A stretch of 64,000 nt of DNA from Subsaximicrobium wynnwilliamsii. Its GTDB lineage: Bacteria; Bacteroidota; Bacteroidia; Flavobacteriales; Flavobacteriaceae. This document shows, piece after piece, positions 8,718 through 17,213 of the stretch; position 1 is the first letter of the stretch, and each line of letters starts with the position of its first letter. The notes beneath the pieces are model-generated. The model was given only the letters and a program-made list of their open reading frames with translations. It was not told the DNA's origin and made no database searches. The DNA is taken from assembly GCF_007997225.1 (NCBI RefSeq), contig NZ_VORM01000004.1:62001-126000 (forward strand), written 5' to 3'. Position numbers and translations under genes: made by a program.

Positions 8718-10568
8718 ATGAGTGGGAGTTTTCTTTTACAGGCTATAGTATTTCTCGCAGGTGCGGTTATTTGTGTGCCTCTCGCCAAGAAATTAGGCTT
8801 AAGTTCAGTAATAGGCTATTTATTCGGCGGTATGCTTATAGGCCCTTATATTCTTGGTTTTGTAGGCCACGAAGGCGAGGACATCATGGAATTCGCGGAG
8901 TTTGGCGTCGTCATGATGCTCTTTTTGATTGGCTTGGAAATAGAACCGAGGAGCTTTTGGAAAATGCGAAAAACCATTTTAGGCTTAGGCATGTCGCAGG
9001 TATTTGGCACCATTCTACTCACGTATTTGGTGTGTTACGCTTTTGGGTTGGATTGGAACATCGCCCTTACCATAGCCATGGCGGTCGCCCTATCCTCCAC
9101 AGCTATTACCTTACAGACCAATAAGGAAAAAGGCTTGATGAACACCATCTACGGCGCTTCGTCTTTTTCCATTCTATTGTTTCAGGATATTATTGTGATT
9201 GTCATGTTGGGTGTGCTTCCCTTGCTATCCAATGTTTCGGCAACACTTCCCGAAGAAGGCACTGGTACAACCCACGTCAATTTACTTAACAATCTGCCTT
9301 TGCCCCTGCAAGCTGTGGGCATTTTCACTTCCATTGTGCTCATCGTTTTGGCAGGAAGGTATGTGATTGTACCTGTGTTGAGATTGGTCGCCCGCTCAGG
9401 GGTTAGAGAGCTTTTGGTGGCTTCAGCCTTATTGATTGTGGTCGCCATTTCCTATTTGATGGAATTGGTGGGCTTGAGTCCGGCGTTGGGCGCATTCCTT
9501 GGTGGCGTGGTTTTGGCCACCAGCGAATTTAAACACGAGCTCGAAAGCACACTTGACCCTATAAAGGGTTTGCTGCTGGGGCTTTTCTTCATGGCCGTGG
9601 GTGCCTCCATTAATTTTATCGTGATTGGAGAGCAACCGCTGTTAATCACGAGTTTGGTATTGGGTGTGATTGCGCTAAAAGCATTCGTCTTGTTTGTTGT
9701 TGGCTGGATTTTTAAACTGAAGATTGACCAACGCCTTTTATTGACAGTTGGATTGGCGCAAATTGGCGAATTTGCCTTTGTAGTGCTTTCTTTCGCGTTT
9801 CAGCTGAATATTTTCACACGCGAGCAACTGGATATTCTATTGGTGGTAACTGCACTCACCATGACGCTCACGCCCATTATATGGATTCTCAATGAGCGTC
9901 TTGTGTTACCAAGAGTAGGCACCAAGGAATCGGAAAAACGACCTATGGATCAAATAGAAAAACAACATAAGGTACTTTTATTGGGCTTTGGTCACTTTGG
10001 CAGCACCGTGGGACGGTTTCTGCGTGCACACGGCGTTCAAACCACCGTTATCGATTCTAATTCAAATCGGGTGGATTATTTAAGGAAAATGGGATTTGAA
10101 GTCTATTATGGAGATGTTTCAAGAATTGACCTGTTGGAATCTGCTGGTATTGCCGATGCTGATTTTCTAATTTCAGCCATAGACGATCCAGACGTCAACT
10201 TAAGTTTGATGAGAAAATTAAAAGAAAAGTACCCCAAATTAAAATTAATGGTAAGAGCCAAAAACCGTTATGACGCCTATGAATTCTTCAATATGGGTAT
10301 CGAAAATATTTATAGAGAATCATTTGAAACCTCTGTAAGATTGGCAAGTGACGTTCTCTATTTCATGGGCTTTGATCAAACAGCCACCGAGGAGCAAGCT
10401 CAAAAGTTCATTAGATTGGACAATGAGAGTTTTAGCAGGTTGGCAGCAAGCGCAAATAACAGGAAAGATTATATTTTTAAGGCTAGGCAGGAAATTGCCC
10501 TGCAAGAGCGGCTTTTGGATGAGGACCTCAATCTGGGCAGCAGCGATCTTGCTAAACACAAAAACTGA
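8718..10568 (+). CDS. KefB/KefC-type cation:proton antiporter (CPA2) with RCK domain
   Basis: A 616-residue monovalent cation:proton antiporter. Residues 1-390 form the Na+/H+ exchanger membrane domain with about twelve helices. Residues about 410-530 form a TrkA-N/RCK domain whose Rossmann motif is LLLGFGHFGSTVG, the ligand site that gates Kef channels. In the family such proteins release K+ in exchange for H+ to acidify the cytoplasm under electrophile stress, which fits the thiol-stress genes downstream. The ATG at 8718 follows an A-rich leader. Confidence 0.88.
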   Translation: MSGSFLLQAIVFLAGAVICVPLAKKLGLSSVIGYLFGGMLIGPYILGFVGHEGEDIMEFAEFGVVMMLFLIGLEIEPRSFWKMRKTILGLGMSQVFGTILLTYLVCYAFGLDWNIALTIAMAVALSSTAITLQTNKEKGLMNTIYGASSFSILLFQDIIVIVMLGVLPLLSNVSATLPEEGTGTTHVNLLNNLPLPLQAVGIFTSIVLIVLAGRYVIVPVLRLVARSGVRELLVASALLIVVAISYLMELVGLSPALGAFLGGVVLATSEFKHELESTLDPIKGLLLGLFFMAVGASINFIVIGEQPLLITSLVLGVIALKAFVLFVVGWIFKLKIDQRLLLTVGLAQIGEFAFVVLSFAFQLNIFTREQLDILLVVTALTMTLTPIIWILNERLVLPRVGTKESEKRPMDQIEKQHKVLLLGFGHFGSTVGRFLRAHGVQTTVIDSNSNRVDYLRKMGFEVYYGDVSRIDLLESAGIADADFLISAIDDPDVNLSLMRKLKEKYPKLKLMVRAKNRYDAYEFFNMGIENIYRESFETSVRLASDVLYFMGFDQTATEEQAQKFIRLDNESFSRLAASANNRKDYIFKARQEIALQERLLDEDLNLGSSDLAKHKN

Positions 10569-10582
10569 GTTTGGGCTGCACT

Positions 10583-10638
10583 GTTCAAAGTTCAATGTTC
10601 AATGTTCAAAGTTCAATGTTCAATGTTTAGAGTTCAGG
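10583..10638. repeat. Tandem 7-bp repeat GTTCAAW
   Basis: Eight consecutive 7-bp units starting at 10583: six are GTTCAAA or GTTCAAT and the last two are degenerate. The first six form a 21-bp higher-order unit repeated twice. It lies between the antiporter stop and the convergent M1 peptidase gene. Confidence 0.9.
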
Positions 10639-10669
10639 GACTGTCTATGCCTAGATAAGATTGGGAACC

Positions 10670-12604
10670 TTATGGTTTATTCCAGGAATCATTCAAAATA
10701 TTGATATCTGCCAACAGCTTGTTAGGATCCAAAACAACGCGCTGTATCGTTTTATCAGTTTTAAAAAGGTGACTCCAACTATTGCCACGTTGCCAAATTT
10801 CTACCGGAAGTGACACATTTTCCGTGGTAGCGTCGGTGTAAATAACCAACAGCTCCACAGGCATTGGGATTTGTCCGCTATTTTCAATGGTCAACAGATA
10901 ATTGTCTTGATACGCTTCCACAGAAGCAATGCCCAAATCAATATTACCGTTGCCATAAAACCAACCTTTCCAAAAGTAAGACAGATTCTCACCAGCAACA
11001 TTTTCCATGTGATTGAAAAAATCGTTGGGCTGTGGATGCTTGTACGCCCAATAATTGATATAACTTTTAAAGGCATTGTCAAAGCGCTCAGCACCAAGAA
11101 TGTATTCCCTTAGCATGTAAAGGCCGGCCGCTGGTTTATAATAAGCGGTGTAGCCCAAATTGCGTGCATTCGCCACATCAGGAGACGTGTCAATGCCTTC
11201 GCGTTGATCGTAAGTAAGATATCTAACCAGATTGCGTGGGCTACCAGTTGCGCTGGGGTATTCGCCATTGTTAAAGGCTTTGCTGCTGTAATGGTTTATA
11301 AAGGTGGTAAAGCCCTCGTCCATCCAGGGGTAGCGGCGTTCATTGCTGCCAACAATCATCGGGAACCAATTGTGACCAAACTCGTGATCGGTCACGCCCC
11401 AGAGGTCTGCGTTCGTGCTTTCAAAACTGCAAAAACTCACTCCGGGATATTCCATCCCACCAACGTTTGCCGCCACATTTATCGCGTTGTGATACGGATA
11501 AGGAAAAAAGGTCTCCGAGTAAAATTCCACCGATTCCTTGGTATACTCCGTTGAGCGTGACCAAGCGCTATTCCCGTCACTTTCTATAGGATATACAGAT
11601 TGCGCCAATCCTGTTTTTCCATTGCCAAGATCCATACGGGCGGCATCCCAAATAAAAGCGCTCGAGGCAGCCCAAGCCACATCACGCGTGTTTTCCATTT
11701 TAAAGTGCCAAGTTTGTGTGCCTCTGGTTTTGGCTTGTGAAATAGGCGTTCCAACCTCATCAGGTTTGATGATGTAAATGGTTGCATCGCTCTTTTCTGC
11801 TTCTGCAAAACGCTTTTGTTGGGTATTGGTCAATACTTCTTTTGGATTTTGCAAGACTCCGGAGCAAACTACGGTTTGATTTGCGGAAGCCGTGATTTTC
11901 ACATCAAAATTGCCATATTCACAATAAAACTCTCCTGCACCCAAATAGGGCTCCGTATTCCAACCCACAACATCATCAAAGACTGCCACGCGCGGATACC
12001 ATTGGGCAATGGCGTAGATTGTCCCCTCTTTCGTATCCAACCTTCCCATGCGATCCATCCCTTCAACAGGCACTTTGAAGTCAAAGTCCATTTTTAGGGT
12101 AACTTCCCCACCTTTCGCTTCTAAGGGCTGATCCAGGAAAATCTGCATGCGCGTATCTGTGATTAAATATTTGGAGGAAGTGCCCGTTTTTGTCTGAGCC
12201 GAAACATTTGCCAATTCAAAACCACCTTCCACATCACCATTGTAACGATTGCCTCGAATTGGTGTGGTCAATGTGCCACGAGAGTTTTGTGTAAATCGGT
12301 TCTGTTCCAAATAAAGCCAGATAAAGTCCAAAGTTTCAGGGCTGTTATTGGTGTATTTTATGGTTACCCTACCAGTGACACTATGCGTTTTATCGTCTAA
12401 TGTGACTTCCAGATCATAATCGGCCGCATTCTGCCAGTATTCTGGACCCGGTTTTCCGGAGGCAGTTCGGTAGACATTGCCCTTTCTATAACTAAAATCA
12501 TCAAAAAGATGTTGATTGTCTGGTTTGGCTTCTTGAGCAGAAATTGAAAAGGAACAAGCAACAGCCAATAGTCCTAGTAAAATGCTGTTTTTGAAATACG
12601 TCAT
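10670..12604 (-). CDS. Secreted M1-family metallopeptidase
   Basis: A 644-residue zinc aminopeptidase-like protein. After a signal peptide (ending ISAQ) comes the beta-sandwich N-domain of M1 peptidases, a GAMEN-like substrate loop reading VGGMEYPG, and the gluzincin motif HEFGH followed by the third zinc ligand in MDEGFTTF. All zinc ligands and the catalytic Glu are therefore present. The C-terminal part is a short beta domain, as in bacterial M1 proteins that lack the long helical domain. I start at the ATG at 12604, which begins the signal peptide, rather than a further 20 codons upstream. It is a single gene between convergent and divergent neighbours. Confidence 0.9.
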   Translation of the reverse strand: MTYFKNSILLGLLAVACSFSISAQEAKPDNQHLFDDFSYRKGNVYRTASGKPGPEYWQNAADYDLEVTLDDKTHSVTGRVTIKYTNNSPETLDFIWLYLEQNRFTQNSRGTLTTPIRGNRYNGDVEGGFELANVSAQTKTGTSSKYLITDTRMQIFLDQPLEAKGGEVTLKMDFDFKVPVEGMDRMGRLDTKEGTIYAIAQWYPRVAVFDDVVGWNTEPYLGAGEFYCEYGNFDVKITASANQTVVCSGVLQNPKEVLTNTQQKRFAEAEKSDATIYIIKPDEVGTPISQAKTRGTQTWHFKMENTRDVAWAASSAFIWDAARMDLGNGKTGLAQSVYPIESDGNSAWSRSTEYTKESVEFYSETFFPYPYHNAINVAANVGGMEYPGVSFCSFESTNADLWGVTDHEFGHNWFPMIVGSNERRYPWMDEGFTTFINHYSSKAFNNGEYPSATGSPRNLVRYLTYDQREGIDTSPDVANARNLGYTAYYKPAAGLYMLREYILGAERFDNAFKSYINYWAYKHPQPNDFFNHMENVAGENLSYFWKGWFYGNGNIDLGIASVEAYQDNYLLTIENSGQIPMPVELLVIYTDATTENVSLPVEIWQRGNSWSHLFKTDKTIQRVVLDPNKLLADINILNDSWNKP

Positions 12605-12873
12605 GATTAAATGTTTCAAATGAAAAACAGCTGCGAATATACTAAATTGAAAGGAAGAATTCATGTTACTAAATAGCCTTCAGAAAAGCCCGTTCAAACT
12701 GAACAATACATCGAAAGACCCGCCCTAGCAAAATTTCAAGTTTGAAACAATGATTGCCCATCAAGTTTAGTTGGTAATGCATTTATAACAGGGACTTGTA
12801 GTGCTTAATAGGCAATTACAATTTTTGCATAATGATTAAATGGCTTTTTTTATGTCATTTTTAACAGGGCTGG

Positions 12874-12917
12874 GTAACAAATGTTACACAAATAGAAAAC
12901 CATTTCCCTTATGTTTG
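12874..12917 (+). promoter_or_regulatory. CRP/FNR-type operator plus -7 box, sulfur operon
   Basis: GTAAC-AAAT-GTTAC at 12874-12887 is a perfect palindrome with a 4-base spacer. The box TATGTTTG at 12910-12917 begins 29.5 bp after its centre. The predicted transcript start is then about 41-42 bp from the centre, the class II activator position. The same spacing recurs at six other promoters in this window. Confidence 0.8.
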
Positions 12918-12924
12918 CAAACAC

Positions 12925-13287
12925 TTGAAAACAAAACCTTACATAGCGGCTCTGTTGGCATTCCTCTTTTTGGCAAAATTCATTGCCATAGATGCCAATG
13001 GGCTGAACGCCTTGTTCAGCGGGAGTGATATCACTTTCGTAAATCCGCATTGTAAAAAAGAAAAACTCGCAAATCTCTCAGAAAAAACAGCAAATCTCTC
13101 GCAAACAGATCAATTGGATTCTCGAGTGATTAACTTAGACGGTTTTTGCAGCGCTCAGTTTCAATTTGAATTGTTCACTTGGGAAACCGATTGCCCAAAA
13201 CCCAAAGCAGTTTTCAATGAACATTTCTCTTCAAGATTAAGTTTTCTGTACTTGGAAAACGCCTCTCCTCCTCCTCGTTTGGCTTAA
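12925..13287 (+). CDS. Small exported protein of unknown function, first gene of the sulfur operon
   Basis: A 120-residue protein opening with a hydrophobic export segment (IAALLAFLFLAKFIAI). The mature part has three cysteines (43, 75, 90) and ends SPPPRLA. The proline-rich C-terminus resembles that of the small protein upstream of the CusA-type pump (ends FQPPKLI). Similar small proteins sit next to metal or sulfur operons in flavobacteria, but no activity is known. The only in-frame start is TTG at 12925, just 7 bases past the predicted -7 box, so the message would be nearly leaderless or the promoter call is slightly off. Confidence 0.6.
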   Translation: MKTKPYIAALLAFLFLAKFIAIDANGLNALFSGSDITFVNPHCKKEKLANLSEKTANLSQTDQLDSRVINLDGFCSAQFQFELFTWETDCPKPKAVFNEHFSSRLSFLYLENASPPPRLA

Positions 13288-13378
13288 TACCCATGTAAAG
13301 TCGGTTTCGCAATGGTTCAAATGAACTATTGCTTATAGACACGGCAAAAAATCTAACATTCTATTTACAGCATTGACA

Positions 13379-13777
13379 ATGACGACAAAAATTTTAATTA
13401 GCCGTCGTTCCATACAATTATTACGCGTTTTTACCAGTGGTATCTTTCTCATTGCAGGGTTTAACCACCTACTCCATGTGGAAAAAACAGCCCAAAGAAT
13501 CGAACAAGCCAGTTTTAAAGGTATCGCCCATTTTTTTGGCGAACCACAATGGCTCATCATTTCATCGGGCATCGTAATGGTTGCGGCAGGATTTTTATTT
13601 CTTATAGGATATAAAACCAAATGGGCAGCAATAATTTTGATGGCAGTTTTAATCCCCATCACATTAACAGTTCAAGTAGGTCAAATAACTACCCTTGGAC
13701 CACTTTTTAAAAACATAGCAATTTTAGGCGGTCTTCTCTTTTTTATAGTGAACGACACCAATAATCCTTTAAAATAA
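13379..13777 (+). CDS. DoxX-family membrane protein
   Basis: A 132-residue protein with four hydrophobic helices in the DoxX arrangement: FTSGIFLIAGFNHLL in helix 1, then helices near residues 60-75, 80-95 and 105-125. In archaea DoxX is part of a thiosulfate:quinone oxidoreductase; in bacteria many DoxX proteins support redox or membrane-bound thiol functions. Its place ahead of DsrE-like, SoxB-like and TlpA genes makes a role in quinone-linked sulfur oxidation plausible, as inference. I prefer ATG at 13379 over the TTG two codons upstream. Confidence 0.8.
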   Translation: MTTKILISRRSIQLLRVFTSGIFLIAGFNHLLHVEKTAQRIEQASFKGIAHFFGEPQWLIISSGIVMVAAGFLFLIGYKTKWAAIILMAVLIPITLTVQVGQITTLGPLFKNIAILGGLLFFIVNDTNNPLK

Positions 13778-13783
13778 ACACAC

Positions 13784-14206
13784 ATGAAAACATATATTTT
13801 TAGTTCAATCTTTTTAATGCTTAGCCTCTTTAGCAACACGCATCTCGAGGCACAGCAACTAAACAGCAGCAAAAACAATTATGTGCTGCTCACTAAAAAA
13901 GTAGCCCAATTACAACCTATTATTCTAACTGCGGAAGCGCTTAAAGCAGAAGACGGCGAAAGCTTTGGAGATTTTCAGGTCATTATCTGCGGAAGAGAAA
14001 TAGGTGATATTACAGATTCCGAAAAAATGGATCCGTTTATTGAAAAGGCTGAAAAAGCAGGTGTCCAATTAATTGCCTGTGGGTTTTCGCTGAATAAATT
14101 CAAGATCGATAAAACAAAAGTCCCAAAGAAAATGAAGATTGTCGAAAACGGGATTCTTCATAATTTCCAGCTTCAGAAAAAAGGATATAAAAGCATAAGC
14201 CTATAA
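13784..14206 (+). CDS. Exported DsrE-family sulfur-carrier-like protein
   Basis: A 140-residue protein with a signal peptide (ending LEAQ) and a DsrE/DsrF-like alpha-beta fold. Its strands include NYVLLTKK, DFQVIICGREIGD and GVQLIACGFSL. Cysteines in VIICG and LIACG occupy positions that carry sulfur in DsrE relatives. It is likely a periplasmic persulfide carrier, given its position 6 bp after doxX and 2 bp before the SoxB-like gene. Family call good; activity inferred. Confidence 0.8.
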   Translation: MKTYIFSSIFLMLSLFSNTHLEAQQLNSSKNNYVLLTKKVAQLQPIILTAEALKAEDGESFGDFQVIICGREIGDITDSEKMDPFIEKAEKAGVQLIACGFSLNKFKIDKTKVPKKMKIVENGILHNFQLQKKGYKSISL

Positions 14207-14208
14207 CT

Positions 14209-15879
14209 ATGAGAACATTTATGAAATCATTTAAGCGCACATTTGCGGCAAGCTCAGTTTTCGCAGGAATACTAATGCTTTCGGTTTCCTGTAAAACGGA
14301 AACACCAAAATCAACGGCAAGCGCAACAAGTACAAAAGACACCTTGAGTATTACCATTTTGCAAACCGCCGATATTCACGGGCAGCTAGACACTCACCCC
14401 GAATTGTTCTGGGAAAATGAAAAAGTAGTCTTCAAGAATCGTGGTGGTCTTGCCAATATAAAGACCCTCTTTGAGCAAGAACGCAAAAAAAACCCCAATA
14501 GAACCATCATCGTAGATGGCGGAGATCTCATACAGGGGAGCGGCTATACAGCGCTTTCTGAAGGTAAAGTACTGCCGGAAATCATTAAAAATATGGGCTA
14601 TGACGTGATCATCCCGGGAAATTGGGAAGTTGTGTATGGCAAGGAGATCATGATGGATATTATGGCAGGCTATGAAACCGATGTCATCGTGCAGAACATG
14701 TATCATGACAAAACTAAAGCCCCGTTATTTCCGAGTTATTCAATTAAGGAAATTGAAGGCGTTCGCATTGGTTTTATAGGCCTTAACGATCCCGATGTGC
14801 CTGTTCGGCAAAACCCTGTTTTTAGTGAAGGCATAGGTTTTAGCGGCCTTGATGGTGAACTAAAGAAAATAGTGGATGACATCAAAGTGAACGAAAAAAT
14901 AGATGTGCTTTTCTTGGTCACACATATTGGTATTTTTAAGCAAATCGAACTTGCCAATAATCCCATTGCTGAAAATGCAGACTATATTTTGGGCAACGAC
15001 ACCCACGAGCGGGTAAGAGTTCCCATCCAAGGCACATATGCCAAGGTCACTGAGCCAGGCGCATTTGGCTCTTTTGTAGGAAAGTTGACGCTGCATTTTG
15101 TGGATGGAACATTGGTGGACGACGCTTATGAGCTCATCGATGTGGATCCAGAAGTATTTCCCGCAGACGAAACTATACAAGCACTTGTGGATAAGGCAAA
15201 AGCGCCGTACAAGGCACATTTAGAAACGGTGGTGGGTTACACAAATACGCCAATCTATAGGTATTTAACCGTTGAAAACCCAATGGACAATATGATTACC
15301 GATGCCGCTCGTTGGAAAACAGGTGCAGACATCTCCATCTCTAATGGTTTCCGTTTTGGAAATCCAATAGTGCCAAAAAACGGAAAACCTGAGCCTATTA
15401 CCCGAGCAAACTTATGGAATTTACTTCCAGTTAATGAACCCGTAAAAACTGGAAAAGCCACAGGTAAACAAATAAAGGACTGGTTGGAAAAGGAAATGCA
15501 CAATGCTTTTGCCCAAAACCCAACCGAGCGTTTCGGTGGTTGGCTGGTACGTTTCTCTGGCATGAAGGTCAATTTTAACAGTCAGAATGATAAGGGCAAC
15601 CGCATTTCTGCCATAGAAGTAAATGGGGAACCCATGGTGGATGAGCAATACTATACCGTTTCGGCTTGTGTGCGTCCCGGCGATCCGCTTGACAACCTGT
15701 GCCGCATTCCAAATGTCAAAGATGTTGAAGTGATGGATTATACCATACATGAGGCCGTTGAAGCGTATCTCAAAAAAAATTCGCCCATTTCACCCAGCTT
15801 GGAAGGGCGGGCGTATTGCGACTATCTTGGCAGGTATTCCTTTTCAACCGTACCAAATACAGATTATAAATTTCAATAA
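14209..15879 (+). CDS. SoxB-like / 5'-nucleotidase-superfamily lipoprotein
   Basis: A 556-residue envelope protein with a lipobox (LSVSC). The metallophosphoesterase half shows the dinuclear-metal motifs QTADIHGQ, DGGDLIQGS, GNWE, THIG and GNDTHER. The C-terminal half is the 5'-nucleotidase C domain with NGFRFG and ITRANLWNLLPVNEP. In ordinary 5'-nucleotidases the third motif is GNHE with a catalytic His; here it is GNWE, closer to SoxB thiosulfohydrolases, and GFRFG also recalls SoxB. With DoxX, DsrE and TlpA in the same operon, hydrolysis of a protein- or thiol-bound sulfonate is more likely than nucleotide cleavage. No other Sox genes are in the window. Confidence 0.7.
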   Translation: MRTFMKSFKRTFAASSVFAGILMLSVSCKTETPKSTASATSTKDTLSITILQTADIHGQLDTHPELFWENEKVVFKNRGGLANIKTLFEQERKKNPNRTIIVDGGDLIQGSGYTALSEGKVLPEIIKNMGYDVIIPGNWEVVYGKEIMMDIMAGYETDVIVQNMYHDKTKAPLFPSYSIKEIEGVRIGFIGLNDPDVPVRQNPVFSEGIGFSGLDGELKKIVDDIKVNEKIDVLFLVTHIGIFKQIELANNPIAENADYILGNDTHERVRVPIQGTYAKVTEPGAFGSFVGKLTLHFVDGTLVDDAYELIDVDPEVFPADETIQALVDKAKAPYKAHLETVVGYTNTPIYRYLTVENPMDNMITDAARWKTGADISISNGFRFGNPIVPKNGKPEPITRANLWNLLPVNEPVKTGKATGKQIKDWLEKEMHNAFAQNPTERFGGWLVRFSGMKVNFNSQNDKGNRISAIEVNGEPMVDEQYYTVSACVRPGDPLDNLCRIPNVKDVEVMDYTIHEAVEAYLKKNSPISPSLEGRAYCDYLGRYSFSTVPNTDYKFQ

Positions 15880-15891
15880 AAATTAAAAAAT

Positions 15892-16524
15892 ATGGACAAG
15901 AATAAAAAAAGCAAAGACACAAAGAAAACCTGGATTCAATATGGGGTTTTCGCCATACTAGCAGTCGTGTTATATGCAACAGGATTGCATACTGAAGTCA
16001 TTGGTTTTGCGCAACGCGGATTACTAGCAACCGGCTTGATGAATCCTGATGTGGCGGGAATTGCCCAAGCACAAAACAATGAAAACAGGAGTGAAACGGC
16101 TAATATAACGAAGCTCACTAAAGCCGATTTCAATTTTCAGATGATTGATCGGGATGGCAACACCAAGTCTTTGGAGGCACTGAAAGGCAAGGTCATCTTT
16201 ATGAACTTTTGGGCCACTTGGTGCCCTCCCTGTATTGCCGAAATGCCGAGTATCGATAAATTGCACGAAGAAATGGGCGATGATGTTGCTTTTGTGATAC
16301 TGTCATTTGACACCGATTTCGAAAAGGCTAAAGCATTTGACAAACGCAAAGGGTATGACCTGCCTATCTATGCGCCAGTAAGTGCGCTTCCCGCAATGTT
16401 TGAATCTAATGCCCTTCCCACCACCTATGTGATTGATGCCGCTGGCAACTTGGCATTGACCCATAAGGGAATGGCTGATTATGACAACCCTGAATTCAAA
16501 AAATTCTTGAATGGTCTAATGTAG
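15892..16524 (+). CDS. TlpA/ResA-type membrane-anchored thioredoxin
   Basis: A 210-residue protein with an N-terminal membrane anchor (FAILAVVLYATGLHTE), a linker, and a thioredoxin-like domain with active site WATWCPPC and the TlpA/AhpC-type cis-proline run LPTTYVID. It should reduce disulfides or persulfides in the periplasm. As last gene of the SoxB-like operon it resembles SoxW, which keeps SoxY or related carriers reduced. DsbD at 3.6 kb could supply its electrons. Confidence 0.87.
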   Translation: MDKNKKSKDTKKTWIQYGVFAILAVVLYATGLHTEVIGFAQRGLLATGLMNPDVAGIAQAQNNENRSETANITKLTKADFNFQMIDRDGNTKSLEALKGKVIFMNFWATWCPPCIAEMPSIDKLHEEMGDDVAFVILSFDTDFEKAKAFDKRKGYDLPIYAPVSALPAMFESNALPTTYVIDAAGNLALTHKGMADYDNPEFKKFLNGLM

Positions 16525-16540
16525 TTACAGCACTGTAAAC

Positions 16541-16585
16541 AAAAAAAATCCGCATCCAAGTTTCCATTGGTGCGGTTTTTTTTTT
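16541..16585 (+). terminator. Terminator of the sulfur operon
   Basis: Stem CCGCA + CCAA (16550-16559, one bulged T) pairs with TTGG + TGCGG (16567-16575), with a 7-base loop and a following run of T residues. It closes the operon 17-60 bases after the TlpA stop. Confidence 0.85.
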
Positions 16586-16693
16586 GAGATGACTCAAAAT
16601 TGTTGATCCTATTTTAATGGATGTTGGCAATTTCCTGCCTTCAGAATAAATCAAGATCTTTTTTCTCGACATTTAAACAAATCTTTAAATGCG

Positions 16694-16771
16694 ATGTTTT
16701 TGACAGGCATTAAAGAGGTCGCCAGAATAAGCCCCTATTTGACCTTTGGTAATGCTACGGAAAACCAATAA
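16694..16771 (+). pseudogene. 25-codon frame resembling the 8.6-kb fragment
   Basis: ATG at 16694 to TAA at 16769-16771 encodes a peptide with IKEVARISPYLTFGNATENQ at its end. It matches the frame ending at 8690 at 13 or so of 20 positions. It overlaps the 3' end of the minus-strand ICMT-like gene by 17 bases. It may be a remnant of a lost gene copy or a short conserved peptide. Confidence 0.35.
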
Positions 16772-17213
16772 ATCTTCGGGTGCGCTTTTTATAGTTTTGA
16801 TATTCTGAAAATTTCTTGCTAAGCAATCCTTCTTCATAACGCGACTTAAAGTAAAATAAAATCAGAAGCAACACTGCTATCAAAATCTTATAAACCGATG
16901 ATTGATACACAGCATATCCAAATCCCGAAAAGATCAAAGCGGTGTAAATGGGATGTCTCGATATGCGGAAAGCGCCATTGGTTATCAATTTACCTGCTGC
17001 CACTGGCGACGGGAAAGGCGAAAGTTTGTTGTTTAGTTGCAAGAGCGCCACAATACCAAAGAGAAGGCCAATCCACAAAATAAACAAACCCAAATGGCTT
17101 AGCCATTCGGGTAGTTCTATTGTGATCAACTGTATTGGTAAAAAGTACACTACAAAAATAAGCAGTTGCACCATTACAAAAACATAGTCTTTTATGGGCT
17201 TTTTTAGGTTCAA
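16755..17213 (-). CDS. ICMT-like integral-membrane methyltransferase (COG2020)
   Basis: A 152-residue membrane protein of the isoprenylcysteine carboxyl methyltransferase-like family. It has three or four hydrophobic helices and the family C-terminal signature: NGAFRISRHPIYTA (cofactor-binding RHPxY) followed by SRYEEGLLSKKFSEYQ. The substrate is unknown. Its TTG start overlaps the stop of the persulfide dioxygenase gene (TTGA at 17210-17213), so the two are translationally coupled and probably share the promoter at 18.6 kb. Confidence 0.8.
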   Translation of the reverse strand: MNLKKPIKDYVFVMVQLLIFVVYFLPIQLITIELPEWLSHLGLFILWIGLLFGIVALLQLNNKLSPFPSPVAAGKLITNGAFRISRHPIYTALIFSGFGYAVYQSSVYKILIAVLLLILFYFKSRYEEGLLSKKFSEYQNYKKRTRRFIGFP

